Part shown: in pieces, positions 40,736 through 49,176 of the stretch | Layout: every line of letters starts with the position of its first letter | How positions within the stretch are numbered: position 1 is the first letter of the stretch | Assembly: GCA_947624745.1 (NCBI GenBank) | Contig: CANQLR010000006.1 | Coordinates: 21,986 to 85,985 of the forward strand | Source: an uncultured Clostridia bacterium | GTDB taxonomy: Bacteria > Bacillota > Clostridia > Oscillospirales > Ruminococcaceae | DNA: 64,000 nt | Direction: 5' to 3' | Program-made: the position numbers and the translations under genes | Notes under the pieces: model-generated | What the model was told of the DNA's origin: nothing | Databases searched by the model: none | The model's input: only the letters and a program-made list of their open reading frames with translations

Positions 40736-41941
40736 TTACTTTCCGATGACGGCGAGGGTGTCGCGGGCGATGAGGAGCTCCTCGTTGGTGGGAACTACCC
40801 AGACCTCGACGCGGGCGTCGGGCGTGGAGATCTTCCGGAGCTTGCCGCGGATGCTGCGGTTGAGCTCCTTGTCGATCTTTATGCCGAAGTACTCCATGTT
40901 TTCGCAGACGGCCTCGCGGACCTCCCAGGAGTTTTCGCCGATGCCGCCGGTGAAGAGCACCGCGTCGATGCCGTTCATCGCGGCCGCGTAGGAGCCGATG
41001 TACTTCTTGATCTGGTACTGGAGCATGTCGGAGGTGAGGATAGCGAGCTCGTTGCCCTCAAGGCAGGCGTTTTGGATATCGCGGTTATCGGAGGAAATCT
41101 TCGAGAGCCCCAAGAAGCCCGACTTTTTGTTCATATACTGGCTCATCTCATGAGGAGTGAAGCCGTGCTTTTCCATGACGTAGGTGACCGCGGAGGGATC
41201 GACCGCGCCGGAGCGGGTGCCCATGATTATGCCGTCGAGGGGGGTGAAGCCCATCGAGGTGTCGACCGACTTTCCGCCGTCGACAGCGGTGATCGACGAG
41301 CCGTTTCCTAAGTGGCAGGAGACGATCTTAAGGTCCTTGACGTCCTTGCCCATAGCCTCGGCCAAAGACTGCGAGACAAAGCGGTGAGAGGTGCCGTGGA
41401 AGCCGTATTTGCGGACGTGAAGCTCCTTGTAATCCTCATAGGGAAGGCCGAACATATAGGCCTTCGGGGGCATGGTCTGGTGGAACGCGGTGTCGAAGAC
41501 GACGACCTGCGGGGTGCCCTTCGGCAGCACCTTGGTGCAGGCGCGCAGGGCGAGGGCGTGAGGGTGGTTGTGCACGGGGGCGAGCTCGGAAAGCGCGTCG
41601 ATCTTGTCGATGACCTCCTCGGTGACGAGGCAGGCCTTGTCGAACACCTCGGCGCCCTGAACTATCCTGTGGCCGACGGCGGAGATCTCGGACATCGAGT
41701 CTATGACCTTGCCGTCGCCGGTGGTGAGCACCTCGACGAGCTTTTCAAAGGCCTCGGTGTGGGTGGGGAAGGGGCAGTCCTGCTCGAAAACATAATCCCT
41801 CGACGGGACCTTGTGGCTGACGTGGCCGTCGATGCCGATCCGGTCGCAGTTTCCCTTTGCGAGCACCGACTCGTCGTCCATGTTGAGGAGCTGATATTTC
41901 AGCGAGGAGCTGCCGGCGTTTACTACTAATACGAGATTCAT
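40736..41941 (-). CDS. ackA: Acetate kinase
   Basis: The 401-residue enzyme interconverts acetyl phosphate plus ADP and acetate plus ATP, the ATP-yielding step of acetate fermentation. Landmarks: VVNAGSSSLKYQL at the N-terminus, VFDTAFHQTMP, YGFHGTSHRFV, the phosphate loop HLGNGSSITAVDGG, MGTRSGAVDP and FTGGIGENS. The ATG at 41941 follows GAAAGGAAG, and a promoter lies at 41979-42007. A phosphotransacetylase gene is not adjacent. Four further genes follow on the same strand with small gaps. Confidence 0.97.
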   Translation of the reverse strand: MNLVLVVNAGSSSLKYQLLNMDDESVLAKGNCDRIGIDGHVSHKVPSRDYVFEQDCPFPTHTEAFEKLVEVLTTGDGKVIDSMSEISAVGHRIVQGAEVFDKACLVTEEVIDKIDALSELAPVHNHPHALALRACTKVLPKGTPQVVVFDTAFHQTMPPKAYMFGLPYEDYKELHVRKYGFHGTSHRFVSQSLAEAMGKDVKDLKIVSCHLGNGSSITAVDGGKSVDTSMGFTPLDGIIMGTRSGAVDPSAVTYVMEKHGFTPHEMSQYMNKKSGFLGLSKISSDNRDIQNACLEGNELAILTSDMLQYQIKKYIGSYAAAMNGIDAVLFTGGIGENSWEVREAVCENMEYFGIKIDKELNRSIRGKLRKISTPDARVEVWVVPTNEELLIARDTLAVIGK

Positions 41942-41978
41942 AAAAAACTTCCTTTCAAAAGAAAAATCATACACTGTT

Positions 41979-42007
41979 ATTGTAATACATTTGTCGGGAA
42001 AAATCAA
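41979..42007 (-). promoter_or_regulatory. ackA promoter
   Basis: Minus-strand TTGATT (42002-42007) and TACAAT (41979-41984) are 17 bp apart. Confidence 0.7.
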
Positions 42008-42045
42008 GGGGTTTGGGAAAATTGGTGGGGAGGGGGTGGGGAAGA

Positions 42046-42136
42046 AGCTCCGGGGCGCCCGAAGGGCGCCTAAGCCAACTCCGCTTGCGGATTTGGCGTG
42101 TCGGCAGCGAAGCTGACGACCGGGGCTTCGCCCTAC
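42046..42136. repeat. Short stem-loop array of the GCGAAGC type
   Basis: Adjacent stems: GGCGCCC-GAA-GGGCGCC, an imperfect GCCAA-TCCGC/GCGGA-TTGGC stem, a TCGGCAGC-GAA-GCTGACGA stem and GGGC-TTC-GCCC. The same modules, some inverted, are found at 19346-19832 and 44296-44575. Confidence 0.75.
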
Positions 42137-42268
42137 ACCCACCCCCTCGCCTCCCCACCTTCCTCCCCCCCTCCTTCCGCATAGTCTTCTCCCCGTCTGC
42201 CAACCCGATCCACCCCCATTTAGTCAACCCGCCTAATACGCCGCGTCGGTTTTTGTGGAAATAGTTAA

Positions 42269-42297
42269 TTGAAAAGGGCTCGCGAATATGGTAAAAT
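42269..42297 (+). promoter_or_regulatory. Promoter of the solute-binding lipoprotein gene
   Basis: TTGAAA (42269-42274) and TAAAAT (42292-42297), spacer 17 bp. Confidence 0.65.
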
Positions 42298-42347
42298 ACA
42301 GCTGTAGGTTCATTTTTTGAGCCAATTGCTACTTGGAGGTACGAATA

Positions 42348-43805
42348 ATGATCAAAAAATTTCTTGCGCTGTTCTTCGCCGTGATCATGGTGGTGGCGCT
42401 CGTGGGATGCGGAGGCACAAAGCGCGTTCCGATCGAGCTCACCCTCTCCACCGAGGACGCCGAGGCTATACTCAACGCCGCGGGAATTTATCTCCCCGAC
42501 GCGGAGCAGACTGCGGCTGCCGGCACGACGATCGAATGGTACGCTTGGTTCGACGATTTCCACAACTACAGCGAGGGCGAAATCGTCAACACCGGTTACT
42601 TCACATTTAAGGAAAGATACGGCTGCGACATCGTCTGGAACGAATGCGTGTGGGACGAAAGATTTTCTCAGCTTGCTAACCTCATGCTCGCCGGCACCTC
42701 GCCCGACTTCTACAACGCCGAGACCGAAAACTTCCCCTACTACGCTCTCCATGGCACATTCCAGCCGATCAACGACTACATAGACCTTGACGACCCGCTC
42801 TGGTCGGGCATCGCGGACTACATGAGGACCTATTTCTCGATAGGCGACGACGTGTATCTCATCTGCACCGACCTTTACTTCGGTTCGATCCTCGCCTACA
42901 ACAGGCGCGTTATCGACGAGTGGGGCTTTGACGATCCCGCGGAGCTCTTCTACAACAACGAGTGGACATGGGACGTGTTCTATGAGATGTGCGAGGACTT
43001 CTCGGATCCCGACTCGAAGACCTACGCTCTCGACGGCTGGTTCTACTCAAGGGCGATCCAGCGTTCCTGCGGCAAGCCGGTTGTGTCCTATGATGTCGCG
43101 ACCGATAAGTTCGTCTCGAACATGGACGACCCCGCTCTCGAAAGAGCAGGCAACCTGCTTTACGACCTCAACAAGAACGAGTGCATCTGGCCCTACTACT
43201 CGAACGGCTACAAGGTAAGGAACCAGGGAAGCTCCACCGCGGCCGATTTCGGCGACGGTCTTAAGGAAGGCCTGCTTCTGTTCAGCTGCGGCGGTCCTTA
43301 CCACATCACCGGCCCCGTCGATGAGATCTCCGCCGAGTACGCCGACGTCACCGCGAACGAGCTCATGTTCGTCCCGATGCCGCGCGACCCCGAGGGAGAC
43401 GGCTTCCAGTATGTCGAATCCGACCCGATGGGCTACTGCCTCGTCATGAACGCTCCCAACCCCGAGGGCGTTGCGCTTCTGGCGATGTGCGACCGCTTCA
43501 AGGCGATAGATCCTACCGTCATGAGCGTCGACAGAATGCAGAAGATGAACAAGTACCTCTGGACCGAGGAGATGCTTGAGATGTACGACAAGTGCGTCGA
43601 GCTCGCGAACGGCGATAACGTTGTTCTTGCCTACGACGAGAACGCTCTCGGCTCGCACCTCGGCTCGATCTGCCAGGATATCGAGAGAAACGGTATGCAG
43701 TCGAACGCCGTTACTTGGGCGCAGCTCAAGGAACAGCACCAGGATCAGGTCATCTACTACCTTGAGGAGCTTAATACCGAGGTCGAAAATTTCATGAATT
43801 CATAG
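42348..43805 (+). CDS. Extracellular solute-binding lipoprotein (family 1-like), orphan
   Basis: The ATG at 42348 follows TTGGAGGTACG. The 485-residue precursor has a lipoprotein signal (KKFLALFFAVIMVVALVGCG, lipobox cysteine at about residue 21). The mature part is a family 1-type binding protein rich in aromatic residues: YFTFKERYGCDIVW, MLAGTSPDFYNAE and FYNNEWTWDVFYEMCEDFSD. It probably binds a sugar or glycan at the cell surface. No ABC permease or ATPase gene lies beside it, so it must use transport parts encoded elsewhere. A strong terminator follows. Confidence 0.88.
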   Translation: MIKKFLALFFAVIMVVALVGCGGTKRVPIELTLSTEDAEAILNAAGIYLPDAEQTAAAGTTIEWYAWFDDFHNYSEGEIVNTGYFTFKERYGCDIVWNECVWDERFSQLANLMLAGTSPDFYNAETENFPYYALHGTFQPINDYIDLDDPLWSGIADYMRTYFSIGDDVYLICTDLYFGSILAYNRRVIDEWGFDDPAELFYNNEWTWDVFYEMCEDFSDPDSKTYALDGWFYSRAIQRSCGKPVVSYDVATDKFVSNMDDPALERAGNLLYDLNKNECIWPYYSNGYKVRNQGSSTAADFGDGLKEGLLLFSCGGPYHITGPVDEISAEYADVTANELMFVPMPRDPEGDGFQYVESDPMGYCLVMNAPNPEGVALLAMCDRFKAIDPTVMSVDRMQKMNKYLWTEEMLEMYDKCVELANGDNVVLAYDENALGSHLGSICQDIERNGMQSNAVTWAQLKEQHQDQVIYYLEELNTEVENFMNS

Positions 43806-43832
43806 CGGAAGGGCTTGGAAAGAGAATACATT

Positions 43833-43860
43833 AAAGCAGACCGGAAGGTCTGCTTTTTTG
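43833..43860 (+). terminator. Terminator after the solute-binding lipoprotein gene
   Basis: AAAGCAGACC (43833-43842) pairs with GGTCTGCTTT (43847-43856), followed by a T-run. Confidence 0.9.
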
Positions 43861-43916
43861 TGGGGGTAGCTGATTGACGGAAAGGGGAGAAGTAGGGCGG
43901 GGTGCAGGGGGCGGGT

Positions 43917-44012
43917 GCAGGGCGAAGCCCCGCCGCGTGAGCGAAGATCGGGCGGCTGGCGGCAGCGAAGCTGCCGCCGAGGGCTTCACCACCATGTCGC
44001 TGCAGGGACCCC
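43917..44012. repeat. Stem-loop array next to the inverted-repeat element
   Basis: GGGCGAAGCCCC at 43921 onward and GGCGGCAGC-GAA-GCTGCCGCC near 43959-43979 match modules of the array at 19346-19832. Confidence 0.7.
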
Positions 44013-44013
44013 G

Positions 44014-44167
44014 GGGCGAAGCCCCAACATTCGCGGAGCGAATGTTGTCCGCCGCGCTGACAATTTTGCGCTGATTTTAGGAATGGCAGAAAATTCGGTG
44101 TTTTGCAAAGTTATAAATACTGTTACGCGGCGGGAATCGCGCCAAGGGCGCGATTAGGGCTTCGCCC
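44014..44167. repeat. Inverted-repeat element with hairpin arms (copy 2)
   Basis: The 154 bp match the element at 21788-21945 in order and spacing. The left arm hairpin is AACATTCGC-GGA-GCGAATGTT and the right one AATCGCGCC/GGCGCGATT, both different in sequence from copy 1 but still complementary. The CCGCCGC/GCGGCGG inner stem and the central GCAGAAAATTCGG-TGTTTTGC are kept. Confidence 0.75.
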
Positions 44168-44275
44168 TCTCGCTTACAGCATCTCACCCAATTTCGGCAT
44201 AATCCCCACCTTCCACATAAGGTATTCGCTCGCAGGCTCGCTCATGCTATTTTAAGCCCCACCCCCTCCAGACCT
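44168..44275. repeat. CATAAGGTATTCGCT element (copy 3)
   Basis: It begins at 44216 and is preceded by about 45 bp that align with the stretch between the inverted-repeat element and the same motif at 21946-21990. The tail again reads CTCATGCTATTTTAAGCCCC. Confidence 0.75.
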
Positions 44276-44295
44276 TGCACAAACTTATAGCTACG

Positions 44296-44575
44296 AAGCA
44301 GCCCCCTCCCGGCGGGAGGGGGGCGCACAATGCCTGCGGGCAAAGCCCCATGCGCGGAGCTTCGCTCCGCGCGGCCGGGAGGCTCCGCCTCCCGGCACGC
44401 CGGCCACTTCGTGGCCGGCGGGGGCTTTGCCCCCGCACTCCCTGCCTCCCCGCACCAACCTGCAGCCCCCGCGCGGCGAAGCCCCTGCGGCAGCTTCGCT
44501 GCCGCCACGCCAAATCCGCAAGCGGATTTGGCTTAGTCGCCCTTCGGGCGCCCCGGGGCTTCGCCCTCCCTCATC
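44296..44575. repeat. Large stem-loop array of the GCGAAGC type
   Basis: About ten adjacent stems: GCGCGGAGC-TTC-GCTCCGCGC, GCCGGGAGGC-TCC-GCCTCCCGGC, GCCGGCCAC-TTC-GTGGCCGGC, GCGGCAGC-TTC-GCTGCCGC and GCCAAATCCGC-AA-GCGGATTTGGC, joined by GGGCTTTGCCC-like links. Several modules equal those of 19346-19832 in another order. Long frames across it are by-products of composition. Confidence 0.85.
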
Positions 44576-44641
44576 ACGAGTCATCGCTCCCTTCTATCTC
44601 CCCCTCCTCCCGCATATACTTTACCGAAAGGAGCCTTGACA

Positions 44642-44914
44642 ATGCCCGAGATAAATTCACACCACAGCGCAATTTTAGAGGACCGCCGCAGCCTGTCGCT
44701 CTCCGGCGTGACCGATGTCGACAGCTTCGACGAAAACGAGATCTCCCTTTACACCTCGTTGGGCGAGCTGGTCATTCGCGGAAAGTCCCTTCACGTCGAT
44801 TCGATGAACGTCGACACAGGCGACATGCAGATCGACGGCGACATCCGCTCGCTCGTTTACGGCGACAAGGAGAGGAAGAAAAAGCTCGGCGTCTGGGGGA
44901 AGCTCACCCGATGA
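44642..44914 (+). CDS. yabP: Sporulation protein YabP
   Basis: The 90-residue protein matches YabP, needed for spore formation in Bacillus: HSAILEDRRSLSLSGVTDVD, then LGELVIRGKSLHVDSMNVDT and GDIRSLVY. AAAGGAGCC precedes the ATG. It overlaps yabQ by 4 bp, the conserved arrangement. Presence of the pair indicates an endospore-forming lineage. Confidence 0.93.
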   Translation: MPEINSHHSAILEDRRSLSLSGVTDVDSFDENEISLYTSLGELVIRGKSLHVDSMNVDTGDMQIDGDIRSLVYGDKERKKKLGVWGKLTR

Positions 44915-45381
44915 CCCGAGAGCAGGCTTACGCGATGAACTTTTTCGGCACCGCAAACGAACTGAAGCTTCTTTTCGGCGCGATAGTTTTGGGAGCCCTC
45001 CTCGGCGCGGCCTATGATATCCTCCGCGCGCTTCGGCTCACCGTCCGACACGGCTCGGCCGCCGTCTTTTTCGAGGATACCGTCTTCGCGCTCCTCGTCG
45101 GCCTCTGCTTTTATACATACTGCACCGCACTCTGCCGGGGCGAGCTTCGGGGCTTTGTTTTGGCCGGAATGGCGGCGGGATTTTTCGCGTATCTTGTCAC
45201 TCTCGGGAGGCTTGTCTCGAAGGGAGTCGCATTTTTTGTCGGGAGGGCGAAAAAACTCACCGTATTTATAGTCAGAATGTTCAAAAAAGCCGCCCTCAAT
45301 TTGTTTGGTATGACGTATTTTGGAAAAATCGCGGTCAAATTTCGCAAAAAACCTTGCCAGAGCAAAAATATTGATGTATAA
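44911..45381 (+). CDS. yabQ: Spore cortex biosynthesis protein YabQ
   Basis: The ATG at 44911 overlaps the yabP stop (ATGA). The 156-residue product has YabQ features: a TANELKLLFGAIVLGALLGA start leading into YDILRALRLTVRH, then hydrophobic segments (VFALLVGLCFYTYC, FVLAGMAAGFFAYLVTLGR) and a basic C-terminus. YabQ is required for cortex formation and localises to spore membranes. The open frame runs on upstream to 44275 through the repeat array and is not coding there. The divIC promoter lies inside its 3' end. Confidence 0.9.
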   Translation: MTREQAYAMNFFGTANELKLLFGAIVLGALLGAAYDILRALRLTVRHGSAAVFFEDTVFALLVGLCFYTYCTALCRGELRGFVLAGMAAGFFAYLVTLGRLVSKGVAFFVGRAKKLTVFIVRMFKKAALNLFGMTYFGKIAVKFRKKPCQSKNIDV

Positions 45382-45382
45382 T
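45354..45382 (+). promoter_or_regulatory. divIC promoter
   Basis: TTGCCA (45354-45359) and TATAAT (45377-45382), spacer 17 bp, at the end of yabQ. It allows divIC and yabR expression in growing cells independent of sporulation. Confidence 0.65.
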
Positions 45383-45426
45383 TAAGTTGCGGTATAGTCA
45401 CATCATTTTGTTCGGGAGGCGTGAGA

Positions 45427-45723
45427 GTGGAACCAAAAAAGAAGCGCAGGTCGCACCTTGGCGATCTTGTCAAACTTACACTTTTCGCGCTTGTTCTCGT
45501 TTACGCAGTCGGGCTCATCATTCAGACTCAGGCGGACATCGCCGAGCAGCGTATGCAGATCGAAAAGCTCGAGGCCGAGATCACCGAAACAAGACAGTCG
45601 AACGACGAATACCAGCGAATCTTAAAGACCGAGGACGAGCGTGAGTATATGTTCACCGTCGCGGTCGAAAAGCTTGGTTACGCATACCCGAGGGAAAGGC
45701 GGTTCTACGCCAAAACCAAGTAA
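45427..45723 (+). CDS. divIC: Septum formation initiator DivIC/FtsB
   Basis: The GTG at 45427 is chosen because GGGAGG ends seven bases before it; a GTG at 45421 is too close. The 98-residue product has a basic N-terminus (EPKKKRRSHLGDLV), one membrane helix (LTLFALVLVYAVGLIIQTQ), a coiled coil (EQRMQIEKLEAEITETRQSN) and a C-terminal DEREYMFTVAVEKLGYAYP, the DivIC/FtsB layout. It works in the divisome with FtsL and DivIB. Neighbours yabP, yabQ and yabR match the Bacillus order. Confidence 0.9.
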   Translation: MEPKKKRRSHLGDLVKLTLFALVLVYAVGLIIQTQADIAEQRMQIEKLEAEITETRQSNDEYQRILKTEDEREYMFTVAVEKLGYAYPRERRFYAKTK

Positions 45724-45776
45724 GCGCGCACCGTTGGCAAAATCACTATCTGGCAAAGGAAAAGGGAAAACAGCAA

Positions 45777-46295
45777 ATGCAGTTGGAAGTCGGTCAAATT
45801 TTAGAGGGGAAAATCACGGGAGTACTTAAGTTCGGAGCTTTTGTCGATCTGGGGGAAGGCAAGTCCGGCATGGTTCATATATCCGAGGTCGCAAGGGTAT
45901 ATGTGAACGACATACACGAACACTGTAAAGAGGGAGAGACCGTCAAGGTAAAGGTCATAAGCATAGCCGACGACGGTAAGATCAGCCTTTCGATGAAGCG
46001 GGTCGAGGATAAGCCACGCCCCGAGAGGCAGAAAAATCAGGGGCAGCGTCAGGAAATGATGCTTAAGGACAAGGACGAGCCGCCCCGCCCCGTCCACCAC
46101 TCGCCGAAAAAACAGGTGAAAAAAGAGACTTTTTCCGCCGAGGATCTCGCGAACGCCGAATACGCATACGAGCCGAAATCCTCCGTCACCGACGCGGGCT
46201 TCGAGGATATGCTCTCGAAGTTTAAGATGTCGAGCGAGGACAGAATGTCCGGCCTTAAGACCATGGACGTCAAAAAGGGCCGCCGGCGCAAGTAA
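45777..46295 (+). CDS. yabR: S1-domain RNA-binding protein YabR
   Basis: Residues 3-75 form an S1 domain: VGQILEGKITGVLKFGAFVD, MVHISEVARVYVND and VKVKVISIADDGKISLSMKR. A disordered, charged C-terminal half follows, ending KKGRRRK. YabR-like proteins bind RNA or ribosomes; the exact role is unsettled. It completes the yabPQ-divIC-yabR cluster. spoIIE, which follows in Bacillus, is not here. Confidence 0.9.
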   Translation: MQLEVGQILEGKITGVLKFGAFVDLGEGKSGMVHISEVARVYVNDIHEHCKEGETVKVKVISIADDGKISLSMKRVEDKPRPERQKNQGQRQEMMLKDKDEPPRPVHHSPKKQVKKETFSAEDLANAEYAYEPKSSVTDAGFEDMLSKFKMSSEDRMSGLKTMDVKKGRRRK

Positions 46296-46311
46296 ATAAT
46301 TGTAAATCAGC

Positions 46312-46376
46312 TGTGAAGACAGAAATCAGAAGATAGAGATAAATGTATCTCCGATTTCTGTTTTCTGTTTCTGCAG
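46312..46376. repeat. Heptad repeats forming an imperfect hairpin
   Basis: GAAGACAGAAATCAGAAGAT on the left and its approximate complement (CGATTTCTGTTTTCTGTTTC) on the right flank GAGATA-AATG-TATCTC. The right arm ends at the ribosome-binding site of the next gene. Confidence 0.65.
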
Positions 46377-46386
46377 GGAGGTAAAA

Positions 46387-47070
46387 ATGCGCAGGACGGT
46401 TTTTTGCGCGCTGATCCTTATAATAATTACGCTGTCGGGCTGCGCGGCCGCGGAGCCTCTTCCCGGCGAGGAGCTTATTCTTTCCGCGCGCGAAAGCTAT
46501 ATTTCTCTTGAATCCGCGCGGGTCGAGATAATAAACGACATGACCGGCGAGGCCGAGCAGGTCTTTGTCTTTAAGTGCGACGAAAAGGGAGTTATGGAGT
46601 ATTCCTACGTCGGCGACGCCGAGGGGATACACCTTGAACAGTACAACAACGGCCGCGAGCAGTTCACTAACGACAACGGCGAGATGAGCGCCCTCACGGT
46701 CACCGACCGTGACTTCACCGCCTATTCCCGCGACGTGCCTTACCCTCTGGCAGGGGAGGGGTTGATACTTTTTTATAAAAGAGCAGTCGAGAGGGAAAGT
46801 TCCGCAGTGACGGTCTCGGGCGGCGTTACCGAGGTGAAGCACGTCTACTCGCCCGAAAGGTTAGGCAATTACGACGGGGAGGGGAGCCTCGAGGGCTTCG
46901 AGGTGACGTACCGCTTCGATGAGGCAGGAGAGTTTCTTGACATGACCGAGGTGACCTCTGTTCGGAACGGAAATGACGTCGAGGTCCACTCCTATACCAT
47001 ATATATAAAGGAGCGGAATTCGGTCGAAAGGATAGAAAATCCGGTCGATCTGTCAAAAATCCCCGAATGA
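46387..47070 (+). CDS. Lipoprotein of unknown function (outer-lipoprotein-sorting-like)
   Basis: The 227-residue precursor has a short lipoprotein signal (MRRTVFCALILIIITLSGCA, lipobox LSGC). The mature part alternates beta strands (VEIINDMTGEAEQVFVFKCD, FEVTYRFDEAGEFLDMTEVT) in the manner of LolA-like or LppX-like folds, but no signature is strong enough for a family call. GGAGGTAAAA precedes the ATG. It stands alone between the yab cluster and the ribosomal operon. Confidence 0.8.
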   Translation: MRRTVFCALILIIITLSGCAAAEPLPGEELILSARESYISLESARVEIINDMTGEAEQVFVFKCDEKGVMEYSYVGDAEGIHLEQYNNGREQFTNDNGEMSALTVTDRDFTAYSRDVPYPLAGEGLILFYKRAVERESSAVTVSGGVTEVKHVYSPERLGNYDGEGSLEGFEVTYRFDEAGEFLDMTEVTSVRNGNDVEVHSYTIYIKERNSVERIENPVDLSKIPE

Positions 47071-47149
47071 CGGCGGCGTATTGGTGATTTTTCACAAAAA
47101 CGAAATAAAAAATTTAACAAATTTCTATGAGCAAATTTTGGTCTGATAC

Positions 47150-47179
47150 TTGACTTAGGCCCCCGCAAAGTGATATAGT
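47150..47179 (+). promoter_or_regulatory. S10 operon promoter
   Basis: TTGACT (47150-47155) and TATAGT (47174-47179), spacer 18 bp, start a leader of about 300 nt before rpsJ. Confidence 0.7.
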
Positions 47180-47185
47180 ATAGTT

Positions 47186-47489
47186 TGCGTGACTGCGACG
47201 ATATGCGATGAAGCTGAAGGTTGCCGCCAAGGGCGGGTAATTTCAGCAGAGTATGTCCGAATTTGAATCGGGCGACTGTTACACTGACGCGAGAATCCTT
47301 TGCGGCACATCTTGCGAACGGCTTTTGCCGTGGTGCCGGAAAAGTATGACCCCGGATCTCGTAGTGAGTTTTTTGGTCCTCCGAAAAGAGAAGTCTTTTC
47401 GGTATTTTTTATGGGGACCGAAGGAAACACACGGGAGCGTGTCAGCGGCAGACAAAGCCCCCACACACTATTATTAAGGAGGCATTTAA
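47186..47489 (+). promoter_or_regulatory. S10 operon leader with intrinsic attenuator
   Basis: The leader contains a textbook terminator hairpin: CCGAAAAGA (47382-47390), GAAG loop, TCTTTTCGG (47395-47403), then TATTTTTT. GGTCC (47376-47380) and GGACC (47416-47420) flank it and can extend or compete with it. Upstream, AGCTGAAGG to TTTCAGCAG (47210-47250) can form another long-range stem. This suggests transcription attenuation of the ribosomal operon, probably by a ribosomal protein; the binder is not known from the sequence. Confidence 0.7.
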
Positions 47490-47804
47490 ATGGCAGTCAA
47501 TGAAAAGATCAGGATCAAGATCAAGGGCTATGAGCACACCAACGTCGACGCGGCTGCGGCCAAGATAGTCGAAGCCGCGAAAAGAAGCGGCGCCAAGGTC
47601 TCGGGACCGGTTCCGCTCCCCACCGATAAGGAAGTCGTGACCATTCTCCGCGCTGTATTTAAGGACAAGGACAGCCGCGAGCAGTTTGAGCTCCGCACTC
47701 ATAAGAGACTTATCGACGTGCTGCATCCGACCGCGGAGACCACCTCTGCGCTCCAGAATCTTGAGCTTCCCGCAGGAGTAGACATCGTAATGGAGATCAA
47801 GTAA
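47490..47804 (+). CDS. rpsJ: Ribosomal protein uS10
   Basis: The 104-residue protein is a 30S head protein that also serves in antitermination as Nus[21 protein letters not shown] at the start, PVPLPT in the middle and the end [16 protein letters not shown] are typical. TAAGGAGGC precedes the ATG. First gene of the superoperon, downstream of the attenuator leader. A hairpin (GTCGGC-ACCT-GCCGAC) lies in the 94-bp gap before rplC. Confidence 0.97.
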   Translation: MAVNEKIRIKIKGYEHTNVDAAAAKIVEAAKRSGAKVSGPVPLPTDKEVVTILRAVFKDKDSREQFELRTHKRLIDVLHPTAETTSALQNLELPAGVDIVMEIK

Positions 47805-47898
47805 TCTCCCAAAGAAACCGATATTTCAGGTTTCCGAGCGTTGTCACCCGGGTCAAGTCGGCACCTGCCGACCAATAACCGTATAGGAGGAAATTAAA

Positions 47899-48534
47899 AT
47901 GCAAAAAGGTATCATCGGTAAGAAGATAGGCATGACGCAGATCTTCACCGAAAACGGCAAGGTAGTTCCCGTGTCGGTCATCGAAGCGGGCCCCTGCGTT
48001 GTCGTTCAGAAGAAGACCGTCGAGAACGACGGCTACGAAGCGCTTCAGCTCGGCTTCGGCGACGCCACCGCAAAGAGCCTCAAGAAGCCCCTCACGGGTC
48101 ACTTCAAGAAGGCCGACGTCGCTCTTAAGAAGCACCTTAAGGAATTCAGGCTCGACGATATCTCCGGCAGCAACGTCGGCGACATCATCAAGGCCGACAT
48201 CTTTGCCGAGGGCGACATCGTCGACGTAAGCGGCACCTCGAAAGGTAAGGGCTTCGCCGGCACCATCAAGCGCTGGAACAACCACAGACTTAAAGAGACC
48301 CACGGTACCGGCCCCGTACATCGCCATGCCGGCTCTATGGGCGCCTGCTCGAGCCCGTCGAGGATATTCAAGGGCAAGGGCATGCCGGGCCATTTGGGAG
48401 CCGAGAAGGTAACTATACTCAATCTTGAGGTAGTGAAGGTCGACGCCGAGAACAACCTTATCGCTGTAAAGGGCGCCATCCCGGGCCCGAAAAACGGCAT
48501 AGTCACCGTTCGCGACAGCGTTAAGAAAGCTTGA
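47899..48534 (+). CDS. rplC: Ribosomal protein uL3
   Basis: 211 residues. The protein nucleates 50S assembly near the peptidyl transferase centre. It begins [20 protein letters not shown] and holds the conserved [15 protein letters not shown] and the [20 protein letters not shown] loop that reaches toward the catalytic site. TAGGAGG precedes the ATG. Confidence 0.97.
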   Translation: MQKGIIGKKIGMTQIFTENGKVVPVSVIEAGPCVVVQKKTVENDGYEALQLGFGDATAKSLKKPLTGHFKKADVALKKHLKEFRLDDISGSNVGDIIKADIFAEGDIVDVSGTSKGKGFAGTIKRWNNHRLKETHGTGPVHRHAGSMGACSSPSRIFKGKGMPGHLGAEKVTILNLEVVKVDAENNLIAVKGAIPGPKNGIVTVRDSVKKA

Positions 48535-48552
48535 GTGGAAGGAGGATAAAAA

Positions 48553-49176
48553 ATGTCTACGATCTCTGTATATGATATCAAGGGTAACAAGGTATCCGAC
48601 ACCGAGCTTAACGACGCCGTTTGGGGCATCACCCCCAACGTGAGCGCCATGCACACCGTGGTCGTCAACTATCTGGCGAACCAAAGACAGGGCACACAGT
48701 CCACCCTCACGAGGACCGAGGTATCGGGCGGCGGCAGAAAGCCTTGGAGACAGAAGGGCACCGGCCATGCGCGTCAGGGCTCGACCCGCTCTCCGCAGTG
48801 GACACACGGCGGCGTTGCCTTGGGACCGAAGCCGAGAAGCTACCGCTACACCGTCAACAAGAAGCTTAAGAGGCTCGCGATGAAATCCGCGCTCTCCTCT
48901 AAGCTTGCCGAGGGTCAGCTCATCGTCGTCAACTCGCTTGATCTTGACGCGATAAAGACCAAGGCGGTCACCGAGATGCTCAAGGCACTTAACGCCGACG
49001 GAAAGGCTCTTATAGTCAACACCGCCGTCGACGAAAAGCTCATAAAGAGCTCGCGCAACATTCCCGGCGTAAAGACTGCGCTGGTAAACACCCTTAACGT
49101 TTACGACATTCTCGGCTGCGATAAGTTCATAGTCGCCGCCGACGCCGTCGCCAAGATAGAGGAGGTATACTGCTAA
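48553..49176 (+). CDS. rplD: Ribosomal protein uL4
   Basis: 207 residues. The extended loop GGGRKPWRQKGTGHARQGST lines the peptide exit tunnel, and the globular part follows the family. In Gammaproteobacteria L4 represses its own S10 operon; whether it acts on the leader here is open. Its last base is shared with the rplW start (TAATG). Confidence 0.97.
   Translation: MSTISVYDIKGNKVSDTELNDAVWGITPNVSAMHTVVVNYLANQRQGTQSTLTRTEVSGGGRKPWRQKGTGHARQGSTRSPQWTHGGVALGPKPRSYRYTVNKKLKRLAMKSALSSKLAEGQLIVVNSLDLDAIKTKAVTEMLKALNADGKALIVNTAVDEKLIKSSRNIPGVKTALVNTLNVYDILGCDKFIVAADAVAKIEEVYC

Noticed and set aside
44247..44910. Frames through the 44.3-44.6 kb array, including a 5' extension of yabQ to 44275
   Set aside because: The extension reads through hairpin modules and the whole of yabP. 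The ATGA overlap gives a clear yabQ start at 44911.
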